Source: Gemmatimonadota bacterium (lineage in GTDB: Bacteria > 4572-55 > J002). Taken from it: a DNA stretch of 64,000 nt. Both the position numbers and the translations under genes were made by a program. The notes beneath the pieces were generated by a model. It was not told where the DNA came from and searched no databases. It saw nothing but the letters and a program-made list of their open reading frames with translations. The stretch lies in the NCBI GenBank assembly GCA_003697105.1, contig RFFQ01000003.1, positions 1 through 64,000 of the forward strand, written 5' to 3'. This document shows positions 16,682-26,589 of the stretch, piece by piece (the first letter of the stretch is position 1; every line of letters starts with the position of its first letter).

Positions 16682-19600
16682 CTAGGTTACATCATGTTGA
16701 GAATGTTGAGAGATATTGAAATGAAATGTTGTCTCTTTAATCCAGCAATAGAGCGTGGGCACTACAAAGATGGTAATCACCACGACTAACATCCCACCAA
16801 ATGTCGGGATTGCCATTGGCACCATGATGTCGGACCCACGTCCGGTGGAGGTCAACACGGGCAACAGGGCGAGCACGGTTGTTGCCACGGTCATCAGTGC
16901 CGGGCGCACCCGGCGTTGGCCCGCTTCAATGGTGGCTTCCCGAATCGCATCGATGGATGCCGGAACGCGTTTGGCAAACGTCTGATCGAGATATGTAGCG
17001 ATAATCACCCCATCGTCACTGGCAATACCAAACAATGCCAAGAAACCAACCCACACCGCGACACTTAAATTGATCGGCTCAATCTGGAAAAGCTGGCGAA
17101 AGTCGATCCCAAAGAAGGAAAAATCCAAAAACCAGGACTGACCATACAGCCAAAGCAAAATAAACCCTCCAGACCACGCCACCAAAATCCCGGAGAAGAC
17201 GAGGGCGGTCGTGGAAATCGACTTAAATTGAAAATAGAGAATCAAAAAGATGATAAATAGCGCCACCGGTAGAATAACGGCCAGTTTTTTCTGTGCCCGA
17301 ATCTGGTTTTCGTAACTACCGGCAAAGCGATAGCTCACACCGGCGGGTATCTCAAATTCGCCGCTTTCAATCTTCGCTTGCAGATAGGCTTGTGCCTGTT
17401 CGACCACATCGACTTCCGCAAACCCCGGCTTTTTATCAAACGTGACATATCCGACTAAAAACGTATCTTCACTTTTGATCACCTGTGGACCCCGGACATA
17501 TTGGATCTCTGCCAGTTGCCCCAGGGGAATCTGAGTACCTCCCACGGCGGCCACTAAAATGTCTTTCAGGTCTTCAATGTCGTCCCGCAATTCGCGGAGG
17601 TATCGAACCCGCACGGGATAGCGTTCGCGTCCTTCGACCGTCATACTGACCGGCTTGCCGCCAATAGCGGTCTCAATCACATCCTGAACCTGTTTGACAT
17701 GGATACCGTACCGGGCGATTTTATCCCGGTCAATATGAATTTCCAGATACGGCTTACCGACAATCCGGTCTGCATTGACCGCCGCCGGCTCGATGGCGGG
17801 CACTTCCCGTAAAAATTGTTCGATCTGCAACGCCACGGTTTCAATCGTTTTGAGATCGGGACCCTTGATTTTGACCCCCATCGGCGCTCGCATCCCGCTT
17901 TGCAACATAACAATACGGGTGGCAATCGGTTGTAATTTAGGGGCTGAGGTCGTGCCGGGGATTTCCCCCGCCTTGACAATCTCATCCCAGATATCATCCG
18001 GGGATTGGATGCCCGTCCAGGCGCTCCGTCCCGGATTCAGCGCGGGGTCTAGGGCCGGGCGCCATAACCGGAACGGCTGACCGTGTTCATCGGGGATTAA
18101 CCGATTCTTTTCATCGCGCAGATACGTTCCCCGCACTCGATATGGCTCACCGTCAGGGGCAAGTAAGGGCGTACCAGACACATCCCGAAAATAATCATTT
18201 TTAGTCCGGTCATATTTAAATCGCACCCGCCGCCCGTGCTCATCTCGTAAATATTCCGGTTTGTAGTTAATGATCGTCTCGATCATGGAGATCGGGGCGG
18301 GGTCAAGCGGAGTTTCTGCCCGGCCGAGTTTCCCCACCGCCTGTTCCACTTCCGGGATGGCATAAAACGCCCGGTCCTGGAGTTGTATCACGTCAAGTAC
18401 CTCACCGATGGAAGCGTGCGGCATCGTGGTCGGCATGTACAAAAACGAGCCTTCATCAAGCGGCGGCATAAACTCCTTACCCAGTCCCGGAAATTGGTGC
18501 AACACCACAGAAACCGGCTTCCAGCGCTTGACCGGCTGGGGCAACCAGCCAAACAGAGCATCAAAACCCAACCAGATCAGCCCTCCAAATAACACAATCA
18601 GCGCCGGAAGGCTCAAAAAAAGAATCTTATGGTGCAAACACCACCGTAAAATGGAGGGATACGCCCGTTGAAAAAGCAGAAAAAAGGTCAGAAAGCCGCC
18701 GAGGATCATCCCCACAAAAAGAGTGTTCCACAGCAAACCGCGTTCAACCCCCAAAGGTAGCCAGTGCCGGGTGAGTAAAATCAGAACTACCAAAACCACC
18801 AGATAATGGGTTAAGTAAGGTGACCATTTATACAGGTAAGAAAGCCACTTTTGGCGGGGTTGAGCGACAGGGCGGACGTCTTGAATAAAACCATTGATAC
18901 CCATCAAGATCACCAACAACCCGATCCACAGATTCACCATAACGGCTAGGAAACATCCAAGCACTCCAATCAAACTATAGAACAGCCGCCGGACGTAAGC
19001 GCTACGCACCTTACCGGTAAATAACAGTTGCGCAAATGGCGGAATGATGGTCAACGCCACGATGATGGAGGCAAAAAGCGCAAACGTTTTGGTAAATGCC
19101 AGCGGCTTAAATAGCTTTCCTTCCGCCCCGATCATGGTAAAGACCGGCAAAAAGCTGACAATAGTCGTCGAAACAGCCGTGAGTACCGCCGAACCAACCT
19201 CCGTTGATGCCCGGTAGATAACCTCCAGACGCGGTTCGTCGGGATCGGCTTCATCCAAGTGTTTGAGGATATTCTCACAAATGACAATCCCCATATCGAC
19301 CATCGTCCCGATGGCAATCGCAATCCCGGACAGCGCAACAATGTTGGCATCGACTCCCGCATAGCGCATGGCAATGAAGCACATCAGCACGGCTAACGGG
19401 AGCAATCCGGAGATCAATATTGAACTACGTAAGTGCATCACCATCAGAATAACCACGATGATCGTAACCAGAATTTCGTCAGTGAGGGCACTTTCTAACG
19501 TGCCGAGGGTCTCATAGATCAAACCGGTACGATCATAAAACGGGACAATGGTGACTTGGCTTACGGTACCATCAGCAAGTGTTTTTTTCGGTAAGCCGGG

Positions 19601-20596
19601 GGCGATTTCCGCAATTTTTTGCTTCACATTCTGGATGGCTTCCAAGGGATTTTCGCCGTAACGCACCACGACCACCCCGCCAACGACTTCCGCCCCCTCT
19701 TTATCCAGTGCGCCCCGTCGTAGCGCAGGACCCAAACTGACATGCGCCACATTTTTGACCAGTACCGGCACCCCATCCACAGCTTTGACAACCGCTTTTT
19801 CCAGATCGGATAATGCCTTTACAAAACCAATCCCGCGGATTACATACTCCACTTTATTGATTTCGATGGTGCGAGCGCCGACATCCAAATTTGACATACG
19901 TACGGCATTAATCACGTCAGTAAGCGTGATGCCATAAGCACGCATGGCATCGGGGTCCACATCAATTTGATACTCCTGCACAAAACCACCAATCGACGCC
20001 ACTTCACTGACTCCTGCGGCAGATTGCAAGCCATATTTCACGTAAAAATCTTGAATGGTACGCAGTTCGTGCAAATCCCAACCGCCGGTCGGGTTTCCTT
20101 GCGGGTCGCGCCCTTCCAAGGTGTACCAAAAAACTTGTCCCAGTGCGGTGGCATCCGGACCAAGACCCGGACGAACCTCCGGGGGCAACGTGTTGGGGGG
20201 AAGACTGCTCAGTTTCTCTAAAATTCGGGAACGAGACCAGTAGAACTCCACATCTTCATCAAAAATGACATAAATTGTTGAAAAACCGAACATGGAGTAA
20301 CTCCGGATCGTCTTCACGCCGGGAATCCCGAGTAACGCAACGGTCAACGGATATGTCACTTGATCTTCCATATCCTGCGGCGAACGTCCCATCCATTCCG
20401 TAAAGACAATCTGCTGATTTTCACCGATGTCTGGGATGGCATCTACGGGCACGGGGTCCCGGGGCAACCCCCCCAGTTGCCAATCAAAGGGAGCCGTCAT
20501 CAATCCCCATCCGACAAAAAGGATGAGGACGAGGATAACCACAAATTTATTTTCTAAGCAAAATCGAATCAGGGTATCTAAAGGTGATGTTTTCAT
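16682..20596 (-). CDS. cusA: CusA/CzcA-family heavy-metal RND efflux pump
   Basis: 1304 residues, an inner-membrane proton-driven RND pump for monovalent or divalent heavy-metal ions. It begins with the usual first helix (FVVILVLILFVGW), followed by the porter segment DIGENQQIVFTEWMGRSPQDMEDQVTYP (long motif at residues 55-82), and has TM4 with GTMVDMGIVICEN. MLQSGMRAPMGVKI marks the metal-relay region, and Met-rich positions suggest Cu/Ag. It is about 250 residues longer than E. coli CusA because of extra hydrophobic segments near 530-660 and a hydrophilic insert near 770-890, as seen in Bacteroidota relatives. It lies at the 3' end of the efflux locus. Confidence 0.93.
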   Translation of the reverse strand: MKTSPLDTLIRFCLENKFVVILVLILFVGWGLMTAPFDWQLGGLPRDPVPVDAIPDIGENQQIVFTEWMGRSPQDMEDQVTYPLTVALLGIPGVKTIRSYSMFGFSTIYVIFDEDVEFYWSRSRILEKLSSLPPNTLPPEVRPGLGPDATALGQVFWYTLEGRDPQGNPTGGWDLHELRTIQDFYVKYGLQSAAGVSEVASIGGFVQEYQIDVDPDAMRAYGITLTDVINAVRMSNLDVGARTIEINKVEYVIRGIGFVKALSDLEKAVVKAVDGVPVLVKNVAHVSLGPALRRGALDKEGAEVVGGVVVVRYGENPLEAIQNVKQKIAEIAPGLPKKTLADGTVSQVTIVPFYDRTGLIYETLGTLESALTDEILVTIIVVILMVMHLRSSILISGLLPLAVLMCFIAMRYAGVDANIVALSGIAIAIGTMVDMGIVICENILKHLDEADPDEPRLEVIYRASTEVGSAVLTAVSTTIVSFLPVFTMIGAEGKLFKPLAFTKTFALFASIIVALTIIPPFAQLLFTGKVRSAYVRRLFYSLIGVLGCFLAVMVNLWIGLLVILMGINGFIQDVRPVAQPRQKWLSYLYKWSPYLTHYLVVLVVLILLTRHWLPLGVERGLLWNTLFVGMILGGFLTFFLLFQRAYPSILRWCLHHKILFLSLPALIVLFGGLIWLGFDALFGWLPQPVKRWKPVSVVLHQFPGLGKEFMPPLDEGSFLYMPTTMPHASIGEVLDVIQLQDRAFYAIPEVEQAVGKLGRAETPLDPAPISMIETIINYKPEYLRDEHGRRVRFKYDRTKNDYFRDVSGTPLLAPDGEPYRVRGTYLRDEKNRLIPDEHGQPFRLWRPALDPALNPGRSAWTGIQSPDDIWDEIVKAGEIPGTTSAPKLQPIATRIVMLQSGMRAPMGVKIKGPDLKTIETVALQIEQFLREVPAIEPAAVNADRIVGKPYLEIHIDRDKIARYGIHVKQVQDVIETAIGGKPVSMTVEGRERYPVRVRYLRELRDDIEDLKDILVAAVGGTQIPLGQLAEIQYVRGPQVIKSEDTFLVGYVTFDKKPGFAEVDVVEQAQAYLQAKIESGEFEIPAGVSYRFAGSYENQIRAQKKLAVILPVALFIIFLILYFQFKSISTTALVFSGILVAWSGGFILLWLYGQSWFLDFSFFGIDFRQLFQIEPINLSVAVWVGFLALFGIASDDGVIIATYLDQTFAKRVPASIDAIREATIEAGQRRVRPALMTVATTVLALLPVLTSTGRGSDIMVPMAIPTFGGMLVVVITIFVVPTLYCWIKETTFHFNISQHSQHDVT

Positions 20597-20744
20597 GAGG
20601 TTACATCCTATACTGACAAGGTGATAAAATCCGGGTATAATTCCGTTTCGCTAACCGGTTTGACACCCACACGGCAGTGAATCATGCCAACCCCAAACGT
20701 AAAAAGTGGTAGCGCGGCACAACCCACCGTGCCAGCAAGTTTGA

Positions 20745-22946
20745 TTAGCGTAGCAGGATCAACGGCTGCTGATCGACCTGGTCGTCCACCTGAAGTTGCA
20801 ACAGATAGAAGCCGCTCTTCACGGGCATTCCCTGTGAGTCAATCCCTCGCCAAATCAGGGAATAACGCCCTGCGGACTGGTGATACCGAAAAGATCGCCA
20901 TACCAAGCGACCCGTAGCATCATATATGTTAAGATACACACTTGCTGAGGTAGTGAGATCATAACAAATGGAGGTATGGGGATTGAAAGGGTTCGGGTAA
21001 CTTGGAAGCAACCGGAATCTTGCCGGAGTCCCGATGTTAGCCGGTGCCGGGTTAAGAGCAACCATCTCATCTTCAAACTGAAGAACCCGCAAGCCCGTCC
21101 CATAATTTCCAACCGTGACATAATCCCCGGAAACAGAAACTCCCACCAATTGACCCGGCGTATTAAAAAAGCCGGCTTCTTCAATGTGGAAGGGGTCACT
21201 CACATCAAAAACAACAAGCCCATCCCAATTGCAGGCGGCATAGGCAAAATCCCCCACAACATCCACCTGCCAGACATAATCTTCAACCAGATGGTGTCCC
21301 AATTCCACCGGTTCTTGATCCTGTTGAACATCGTAAATACGCAACCCCCCCTCCATCGCGCAGACATACGCTAAATTGCCCTGCACCTGAACGTCCCGCG
21401 CCACGCCGGGCGTTGCGGTTGAGCTAATCTCTTGTGGCAGGGTCGGATCACTGACATCAATGATCTGCAAATAACCCGTTAGAAAATCCGGTTGAATGAC
21501 TGCTAGATAAAGGCGGTCACCCGCTACATCTAACCCAAAAGCGCGGTGATCCGGTGGTAACGGGTATGACCCAACTTCCTGTGGATTTGCCGGATCGGAA
21601 ATATCAATCACCCGCACGCCCGCGGCATAAGCGGCAACATAGGCATAATCACCAGAGACATGAACATCCTTCGCCTGGTCCGGTAGGGCAACAGACCCGA
21701 TCTCAACCGGAGCCGCGGGATCGCTGACATCAATCAGATATAGGGCACTACCGGAATAATCGGGAGAATCTAACGTGAGATACGCCACCTGCCCTTCAAC
21801 CGTCACACCCCAAGAGAAACCTTCCGCCTCAAACTGGCCGGCAAGTCTGGGATGTGTGGGGTCAGCCAAGTCATAAATCAGCAGTCCACCGAAATAATCT
21901 GAGACATACGCTATTTGATCCCGGGTAAGCACATCCCAGGTATAAATCGGCGGCGTATATTGGGCAACTTCCTGAGGCGGAACGGGTTGAGAGTACCAGA
22001 ACACCCCATCTTGATAATCGGTAAAAACAAGAAGGTCATTTGTTACGTCAAGTCCGCGGGGTTCCGGTGTGTTTAACAAACCAACGGGATTAATATTCTG
22101 AAAATCTGAGATGTCTAGGAGATGGATTCCATCTGTTTGGGTTGAAACATAGGCGGCCGTTTCTCCCACCACAAGCTCGGTAGCACCGGGCAGATGGTAA
22201 AATCCCACTTCCAGAAGTAATTCTGGATTGGAAAAATCCACGATAGAGACACCCAATGCCGCATCTGCAATAAATACAAAGGAGTCTCTCACAAAAAGGG
22301 AGCGGGGAGTTTCCAATTGGGAAAAAACACCGATTTCCACCGGCATCTCAGGTGTAGTGAGGTCAAAAAGGTATAAGAATCCTCCGTCACCATCCGCTGC
22401 GAGAACAAAAAGCCGCTCATTTTGGGCGCTCACCCGCCCGACCGGTTCCGCCAGCGACAGGTAATCCAAAACCTGCGGATTCGCCGGATTGGAAACGTCC
22501 AAGATCGCCACATTTTGTTGTTCCACAACATAGGCGTACTGCCCGGCAACAGCGACATCAAAAATACGAGCTTCTGGATTAAAGGCGCCTACTTCCACCG
22601 GATTCAGCGGGTCTGAAACATCCACAATCCGCAAACCGGCACTTTGGGCGGCAATATAGAGCAAATGACCCTCTTGAACCATTGCGGTCGCACGCTGATT
22701 GAATGCCGGGTCGTGAAAGGTCGCTACCGATCGGGGTTGAAGCGGGTCGCTGAAATCAATCACCGAGAGTAAAAAATCGTTAGTGACATCCGCCAGCACA
22801 TACGCATACGGGTCATCTACAATCACGGAATGCGGTTGTCCGAGGGTGAGTTGCCCGACCGGCGTAACATTCCAACGGTCTTGGGCAACACCCACGGATG
22901 CGGCTATCATCAATAAAATCAACATACTAGAAAAACAAAAACGCAT
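20745..22946 (-). CDS. Secreted LVIVD-repeat beta-propeller protein with type IX sorting domain
   Basis: 733 residues from the ATG at 22946, which has GGGGG upstream (an ATG 12 bases earlier is possible). A signal peptide (residues 1-21) is followed by about 14 repeats of the form AYV..GL.I.DVSDP..P.E.G, the LVIVD repeat that builds beta-propellers. The last 80 residues are a sorting/FlgD-like domain (YPNPFNPHTSICYDL, SGFYLLQL, ending LILLR) for export across the outer membrane. It sits between cusB and cusA, so it may be co-expressed with metal efflux. Its role is unknown. Confidence 0.85.
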   Translation of the reverse strand: MRFCFSSMLILLMIAASVGVAQDRWNVTPVGQLTLGQPHSVIVDDPYAYVLADVTNDFLLSVIDFSDPLQPRSVATFHDPAFNQRATAMVQEGHLLYIAAQSAGLRIVDVSDPLNPVEVGAFNPEARIFDVAVAGQYAYVVEQQNVAILDVSNPANPQVLDYLSLAEPVGRVSAQNERLFVLAADGDGGFLYLFDLTTPEMPVEIGVFSQLETPRSLFVRDSFVFIADAALGVSIVDFSNPELLLEVGFYHLPGATELVVGETAAYVSTQTDGIHLLDISDFQNINPVGLLNTPEPRGLDVTNDLLVFTDYQDGVFWYSQPVPPQEVAQYTPPIYTWDVLTRDQIAYVSDYFGGLLIYDLADPTHPRLAGQFEAEGFSWGVTVEGQVAYLTLDSPDYSGSALYLIDVSDPAAPVEIGSVALPDQAKDVHVSGDYAYVAAYAAGVRVIDISDPANPQEVGSYPLPPDHRAFGLDVAGDRLYLAVIQPDFLTGYLQIIDVSDPTLPQEISSTATPGVARDVQVQGNLAYVCAMEGGLRIYDVQQDQEPVELGHHLVEDYVWQVDVVGDFAYAACNWDGLVVFDVSDPFHIEEAGFFNTPGQLVGVSVSGDYVTVGNYGTGLRVLQFEDEMVALNPAPANIGTPARFRLLPSYPNPFNPHTSICYDLTTSASVYLNIYDATGRLVWRSFRYHQSAGRYSLIWRGIDSQGMPVKSGFYLLQLQVDDQVDQQPLILLR

Positions 22947-23011
22947 GGATACCCCCATTAGTAGAAATGAATTTCACTATATACACACTTCGCCTTATCT
23001 TAACTTCATAA

Positions 23012-24784
23012 CTAAGGGATTATGGTTTCAATTTGTTCCCCACAGCGGAGCATCTGCGCACCAAAATAGGGATTTTCCACACCCGGTTTATTTTGCAACC
23101 AATCCGCCCCCTGGTCCCCGAATGCCATCGGGCAATGAAAAACCAACACCGGTTGAGTATCGCTAATGTCAAATTGTTTCGCCACGGAAATCAGTGTCGT
23201 GGAGAGTTTCTCAAACTTCGTACGGGCAATGTCGATAACAATGGCACGCGCTATACCGGCGGCGTTATCTTTTAGCACTGGTAAATGGCTCATCCATAGA
23301 TGGTGGGCGTCATCTTGTAACACGCTCATATCCACGTTTTCCAAAGCACGAGTCATGGCGTTTCCAGCGGCTTTGGCGTCCTCTAAATTATCATGACTGA
23401 GGGCTTGCTGTATCTCAAAATAGGCGGAAAACACGGCATCCAATTGGCGCTGAAACACGGGTGGTACTTCCAGCAATGAGGGGGGAGATGATGCCGCTAC
23501 CGGAGTCCTCGCCACCGGCATCTCCCCATGCTGATGGGCGGACGAGGTTGCACCCCCTTCTGGATTCATCATACTCGGTTTGGCAAGGATTTGCAACGCA
23601 CTATCAATCTTGAAGTTACCATAAGTGACAACGTGTTCACCTTCACCGAGTCCTCGCTTGACAATGTAGAAATCACCCACGCGGTCACCCAACACGATTT
23701 CGCGCCCTTCAAACACACCTTCTTGTTCGGGGTCTGCCACATACACAACGGCACGTTTCCCGGTAATCAAGGGTGCTGAAGCGGGGATAACCAGTGGGGG
23801 TCTTGTCGTGCTGGGATCGGCTTGGAGGAGGGCCCGCACGAACATTTCCGGCTTGAGCTTACCCTGTGGATTCGGAACACTCACCCGGAAGTTCACTGTG
23901 CGCGTGTGAGGATTTAAAATGGGGTCAATAAATTCAATATTCCCTGTAAATGACTCACCGGGATAGGCTTCGGTGGTCAATTCTACCGGCAACCCTTCAT
24001 GAATCCAGGATAAATCGGATTCATACGCCTCCAGCCAGACCCACAAATTGGAGAGGTCGGCTAAGGTGTAAATTTCGGTGCCCGTGTTGACATACATGCC
24101 TTCCACCGCATTCTTATGGGTCACGATACCGCTGGCGGGCGCTAACACCGTAATATGGTCTTCCGCCGAGCCTCGATCTTGGATGGCTTGAATCTGAGCG
24201 GCGGAGAGTCCAAATAGTTCTAGTTTTTTCCGGCTGGCATTCACCAGCACGTCAGACTTCAACCGTAATGCTTGCAAATACTCTTCTTGCAAGGTCAACA
24301 GCTTCGGGCTGTAAACATCCGCCACCGGTTGACCGTTGTTGACGGTGGTACCGGTAAAATCAATATGTAATTTGTCAATCCGGCCCGGGATCCAGGCGGT
24401 GATTTTGGTCAGGCGGGTTTCATCCACATCCAATTTACCGACCAGCCGTAGTTCTGCCGACAGCGCGCGGCGTTCCACGGGGGAGGTTTGAATGTGTGCC
24501 AATTTGATCGCCGCCGGTGAGAGTTTAATCTGGCGGGGATTGTCACTTTGATGGTCATCACCGGTGCTTACGGGGATCAGTTCCATGGCACAAATGGGGC
24601 ACAACCCCGGCTTGGGTTGGCGGATTTGGGGGTGCATGGAGCAGGTCCATTCCGTGACCGTGGCTGTGGATTCCGGCGCTGATATGGACGGTGCCGGACT
24701 CCCACCACCGCGGACGATAAAACCGGTGGTGAATGCCAAACCAACAAAAACCAGCAAAATTGCCCATTGTTTGCGGGTAAACAT
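23012..24784 (-). CDS. cusB: CusB-type periplasmic adaptor with metal-binding and DUF3347 domains
   Basis: 590 residues from the ATG at 24784, preceded by GAGGTGA; the longer frame starting at 24844 lacks a site. One N-terminal membrane anchor (VFVGLAFTTGFIV) is followed by a heavy-metal-binding motif (WTCSMHPQIRQPKPGLCPIC near residues 47-66), the barrel-sandwich and alpha-hairpin domains of RND membrane-fusion proteins, then a His-containing linker (SSAHQHGEM) and a C-terminal DUF3347 domain ending GEQIETIIP. It links CusA to the TolC-type channel and carries metal to the pump. Confidence 0.93.
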   Translation of the reverse strand: MFTRKQWAILLVFVGLAFTTGFIVRGGGSPAPSISAPESTATVTEWTCSMHPQIRQPKPGLCPICAMELIPVSTGDDHQSDNPRQIKLSPAAIKLAHIQTSPVERRALSAELRLVGKLDVDETRLTKITAWIPGRIDKLHIDFTGTTVNNGQPVADVYSPKLLTLQEEYLQALRLKSDVLVNASRKKLELFGLSAAQIQAIQDRGSAEDHITVLAPASGIVTHKNAVEGMYVNTGTEIYTLADLSNLWVWLEAYESDLSWIHEGLPVELTTEAYPGESFTGNIEFIDPILNPHTRTVNFRVSVPNPQGKLKPEMFVRALLQADPSTTRPPLVIPASAPLITGKRAVVYVADPEQEGVFEGREIVLGDRVGDFYIVKRGLGEGEHVVTYGNFKIDSALQILAKPSMMNPEGGATSSAHQHGEMPVARTPVAASSPPSLLEVPPVFQRQLDAVFSAYFEIQQALSHDNLEDAKAAGNAMTRALENVDMSVLQDDAHHLWMSHLPVLKDNAAGIARAIVIDIARTKFEKLSTTLISVAKQFDISDTQPVLVFHCPMAFGDQGADWLQNKPGVENPYFGAQMLRCGEQIETIIP

Positions 24785-24911
24785 GTAAATCACCTCACAG
24801 TTAGGAAGTTTAAAATAGGTCACAACGACCCCAAGAGAAGGCACAGCGAATCCAATACCGTCCTCATAGAGCCGGGCGAATTAAAGAAAATCACCTAAAC
24901 TGAGAGGGGAA

Positions 24912-25280
24912 TCAAATGATCAGAGGTGGCGAAAATCCGGGGAAAATTAGTGTGGGATACGGTATGGCGAGATCAGCGTAAGTGAGGGATTCCCAAGTGA
25001 CACATTGCAGGGAACTTTCAGGTTGAACACCAAGGGTAAAAATGGGGGAAAGTACCTGATCGGAGATCGATGGTTGCTCAACCAAGATATGGCAACAGGG
25101 AGTTTGCGCCAACCCGTCTGCGGTAGGGCGGGGAACGGCACAGCATGAGCTGGCATCACCCCCGGTATACACCTGCACCTCTTGAAAATCTCGCATCAGA
25201 CAGGTGTGATACTGCAATGGCAGCCCGAGGGTCGCAACACTGTAAATCAGAATAAAAATAAATGATACAGATTGACGCAT
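24912..25280 (-). CDS. HYC_CC_PP-like small secreted cysteine protein (copy 1)
   Basis: 122 residues with a signal peptide (1-20) and the pattern YHTC, SSCCA, TPCCH, then a Pro-rich C-terminus (FPGFSPPLII). This matches the HYC_CC_PP family that commonly accompanies heavy-metal efflux genes in Bacteroidota. The paired cysteines and the histidines could bind a soft metal in the periplasm. It lies upstream of cusB. A paralogue at 28635-29009 has the same order of motifs. Confidence 0.75.
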   Translation of the reverse strand: MRQSVSFIFILIYSVATLGLPLQYHTCLMRDFQEVQVYTGGDASSCCAVPRPTADGLAQTPCCHILVEQPSISDQVLSPIFTLGVQPESSLQCVTWESLTYADLAIPYPTLIFPGFSPPLII

Positions 25281-25294
25281 GAAAACTCCAAAGA

Positions 25295-25319
25295 AAGCGG
25301 CACAACACGTGCGCCGCTT
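25295..25319 (-). terminator. Weak intercistronic hairpin
   Basis: AAGCGGC (25295-25301) pairs with GCCGCTT (25313-25319) around 11 bases. The minus strand then reads TCTTTGGAGTTTT. It lies between the 38-residue peptide gene and the small cysteine protein and could be a partial terminator. Confidence 0.4.
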
Positions 25320-25326
25320 GCAGAAC

Positions 25327-25443
25327 CTACTTTTTCGGTTTATCCAACTGAGCGTTTAATTTCGCGTTCAGTGCGGCTTTTTTTCGCTTGAGATAGGCTT
25401 TGCGGCGTTTACGCTTACGGTGTACCCGGTGCGGTTTACTCAT
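25327..25443 (-). CDS. 38-residue highly basic peptide
   Basis: An ATG at 25443 is preceded by AAAGGAGGTGA, one of the best ribosome sites in the window, and the frame ends at TAG 25327. The product starts MSKPHRVHRKRKRRKAYLK and has about 19 Lys/Arg and 2 His, with no acidic residue before position 34. Its size and composition recall the short ribosomal-subunit proteins of the AURKAIP1/COX24 or bTHX type, but I cannot confirm the family. It lies between DUF302 and an HYC_CC_PP-like gene. Confidence 0.7.
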   Translation of the reverse strand: MSKPHRVHRKRKRRKAYLKRKKAALNAKLNAQLDKPKK

Positions 25444-25536
25444 AGTTCACCTCCTTTCCCGAACATAGAAGATAAGTAATTGACATCACTACAATTAAAT
25501 AAAATTCTGGAAAAGAGGCAAGGCTTAATTTACCGC

Positions 25537-25923
25537 TTACAGACGTTCAATAACCTTTTTCAGACGAGATTGCACCTCTTGGGCAACCGTCCCCAGTTGG
25601 TCGTTTTGTATGGCTTGCATCGAAGCCAACGGGTCAACGGCGGCAACCTCAATGCGACCATCATCCAATTGTTGGACAATTACATTACAGGGTAACATGG
25701 TGCCAATTTTATCCTCTGCCAACAGTGCCTTATGGGCAAACGGCGGGTTACAGGCGCCCAAAATACGGTAAGGACGGAAATCCACATCCAGTTTTTTCTT
25801 TAAGGTCGCCTTGACATCTATTTCGGTGAGAATACCAAATCCTTCTTTTTGGAGTTCTTCCGTAACCCGTTGTATCGCTTGATCAAACGTAGTATCTAAG
25901 ATCGTGTTAAAGTAGTAACTCAT
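25537..25923 (-). CDS. DUF302 family protein
   Basis: 128 residues matching the DUF302 layout: an N-terminal TFDQAIQRVTEELQKEGFGILTEID-type strand-helix (residues 12-36), the central segment YRILGACNPPFAHKAL with a conserved Cys, and LPCNVIVQQL with a second Cys. There is no signal peptide. These proteins are frequent beside metal-efflux and sulfur genes, and their biochemical function is unknown. It lies 14 bases downstream of the GNAT gene and is likely co-transcribed. Confidence 0.88.
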   Translation of the reverse strand: MSYYFNTILDTTFDQAIQRVTEELQKEGFGILTEIDVKATLKKKLDVDFRPYRILGACNPPFAHKALLAEDKIGTMLPCNVIVQQLDDGRIEVAAVDPLASMQAIQNDQLGTVAQEVQSRLKKVIERL

Positions 25924-25937
25924 TGATAAACCTCATA

Positions 25938-26528
25938 TTAGGCATTAGGGTTTAGAGTAGATTGAAGCCGTGCTTTGATCGGTTCCCACTCAGTAGCTAA
26001 GATACGGTAATAGACCGAATCCCGGTAGCGACCATCCGGTAAAATCATGTGATGGTGTAAAATCCCTTCTTGTTTCGCACCAAGCCGCTCAATTGCCCGC
26101 CGGGAACGGGTATTGAGTACATCCGTTTTGAATTCGACCCGGATGCAATTCCAGACCTCAAAGGCATGGGTCAGCATCAACCATTTTGCTTCGGTATTCA
26201 CGGCGGTGCGTTGAAATCGGGGTGTAATCCAGGTCCAGCCAATTTCGACGCGTCGGTGTTCCGGTGCGATATTACCAAAGCGAGTGGAACCAACAACCGT
26301 ATTGGTGGCGGTATGCACTGTGACAAAAGGCAACGCAACGCCTTGTGCTTGTTGGTCCAATGCCGCACTAACATAAGCCACCATATCTTCAGGGGTGGCG
26401 ACGATACTCGTCATATACTCCCATATTTCAGGGTAATTTGCCGCTTGGAACAGTGCCGGAATATGATCGCGCGTCAGTGGCTCTAACCGGACAAACGGCC
26501 CTTCCAAAATAACCGGTTCAATCTTCAT
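25938..26528 (-). CDS. GNAT N-acetyltransferase (RimJ/RimL-like)
   Basis: 196 residues. The RimJ/RimL-type GNAT fold is indicated by the N-terminal LEGPFVRLEPLTRDHIPALF, VEIGWTWITPRFQRTAVNTE (acetyl-CoA-binding strand and loop, residues 92-111) and AIERLGAKQEGILHHHM near residue 150. It probably acetylates a small molecule or an N-terminal amine; the substrate is unknown. It sits within the metal-efflux operon order without an obvious link to it. Confidence 0.85.
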   Translation of the reverse strand: MKIEPVILEGPFVRLEPLTRDHIPALFQAANYPEIWEYMTSIVATPEDMVAYVSAALDQQAQGVALPFVTVHTATNTVVGSTRFGNIAPEHRRVEIGWTWITPRFQRTAVNTEAKWLMLTHAFEVWNCIRVEFKTDVLNTRSRRAIERLGAKQEGILHHHMILPDGRYRDSVYYRILATEWEPIKARLQSTLNPNA

Positions 26529-26545
26529 AAATAAAACCGAAATCC

Positions 26546-26581
26546 TGCCGCCAGGATGATTTTAGCAACCTCCTGGCGGCA
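26546..26581. terminator. Perfect intercistronic inverted repeat
   Basis: An 11-bp perfect repeat (TGCCGCCAGGA at 26546-26556, TCCTGGCGGCA at 26571-26581) with a 14-base loop lies between the YHS protein stop and the GNAT start. On the minus strand it is followed only by GGATTTCGGTTTT, so it is a weak terminator or an mRNA-stabilising hairpin. Confidence 0.5.
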
Positions 26582-26589
26582 TAGATTAA

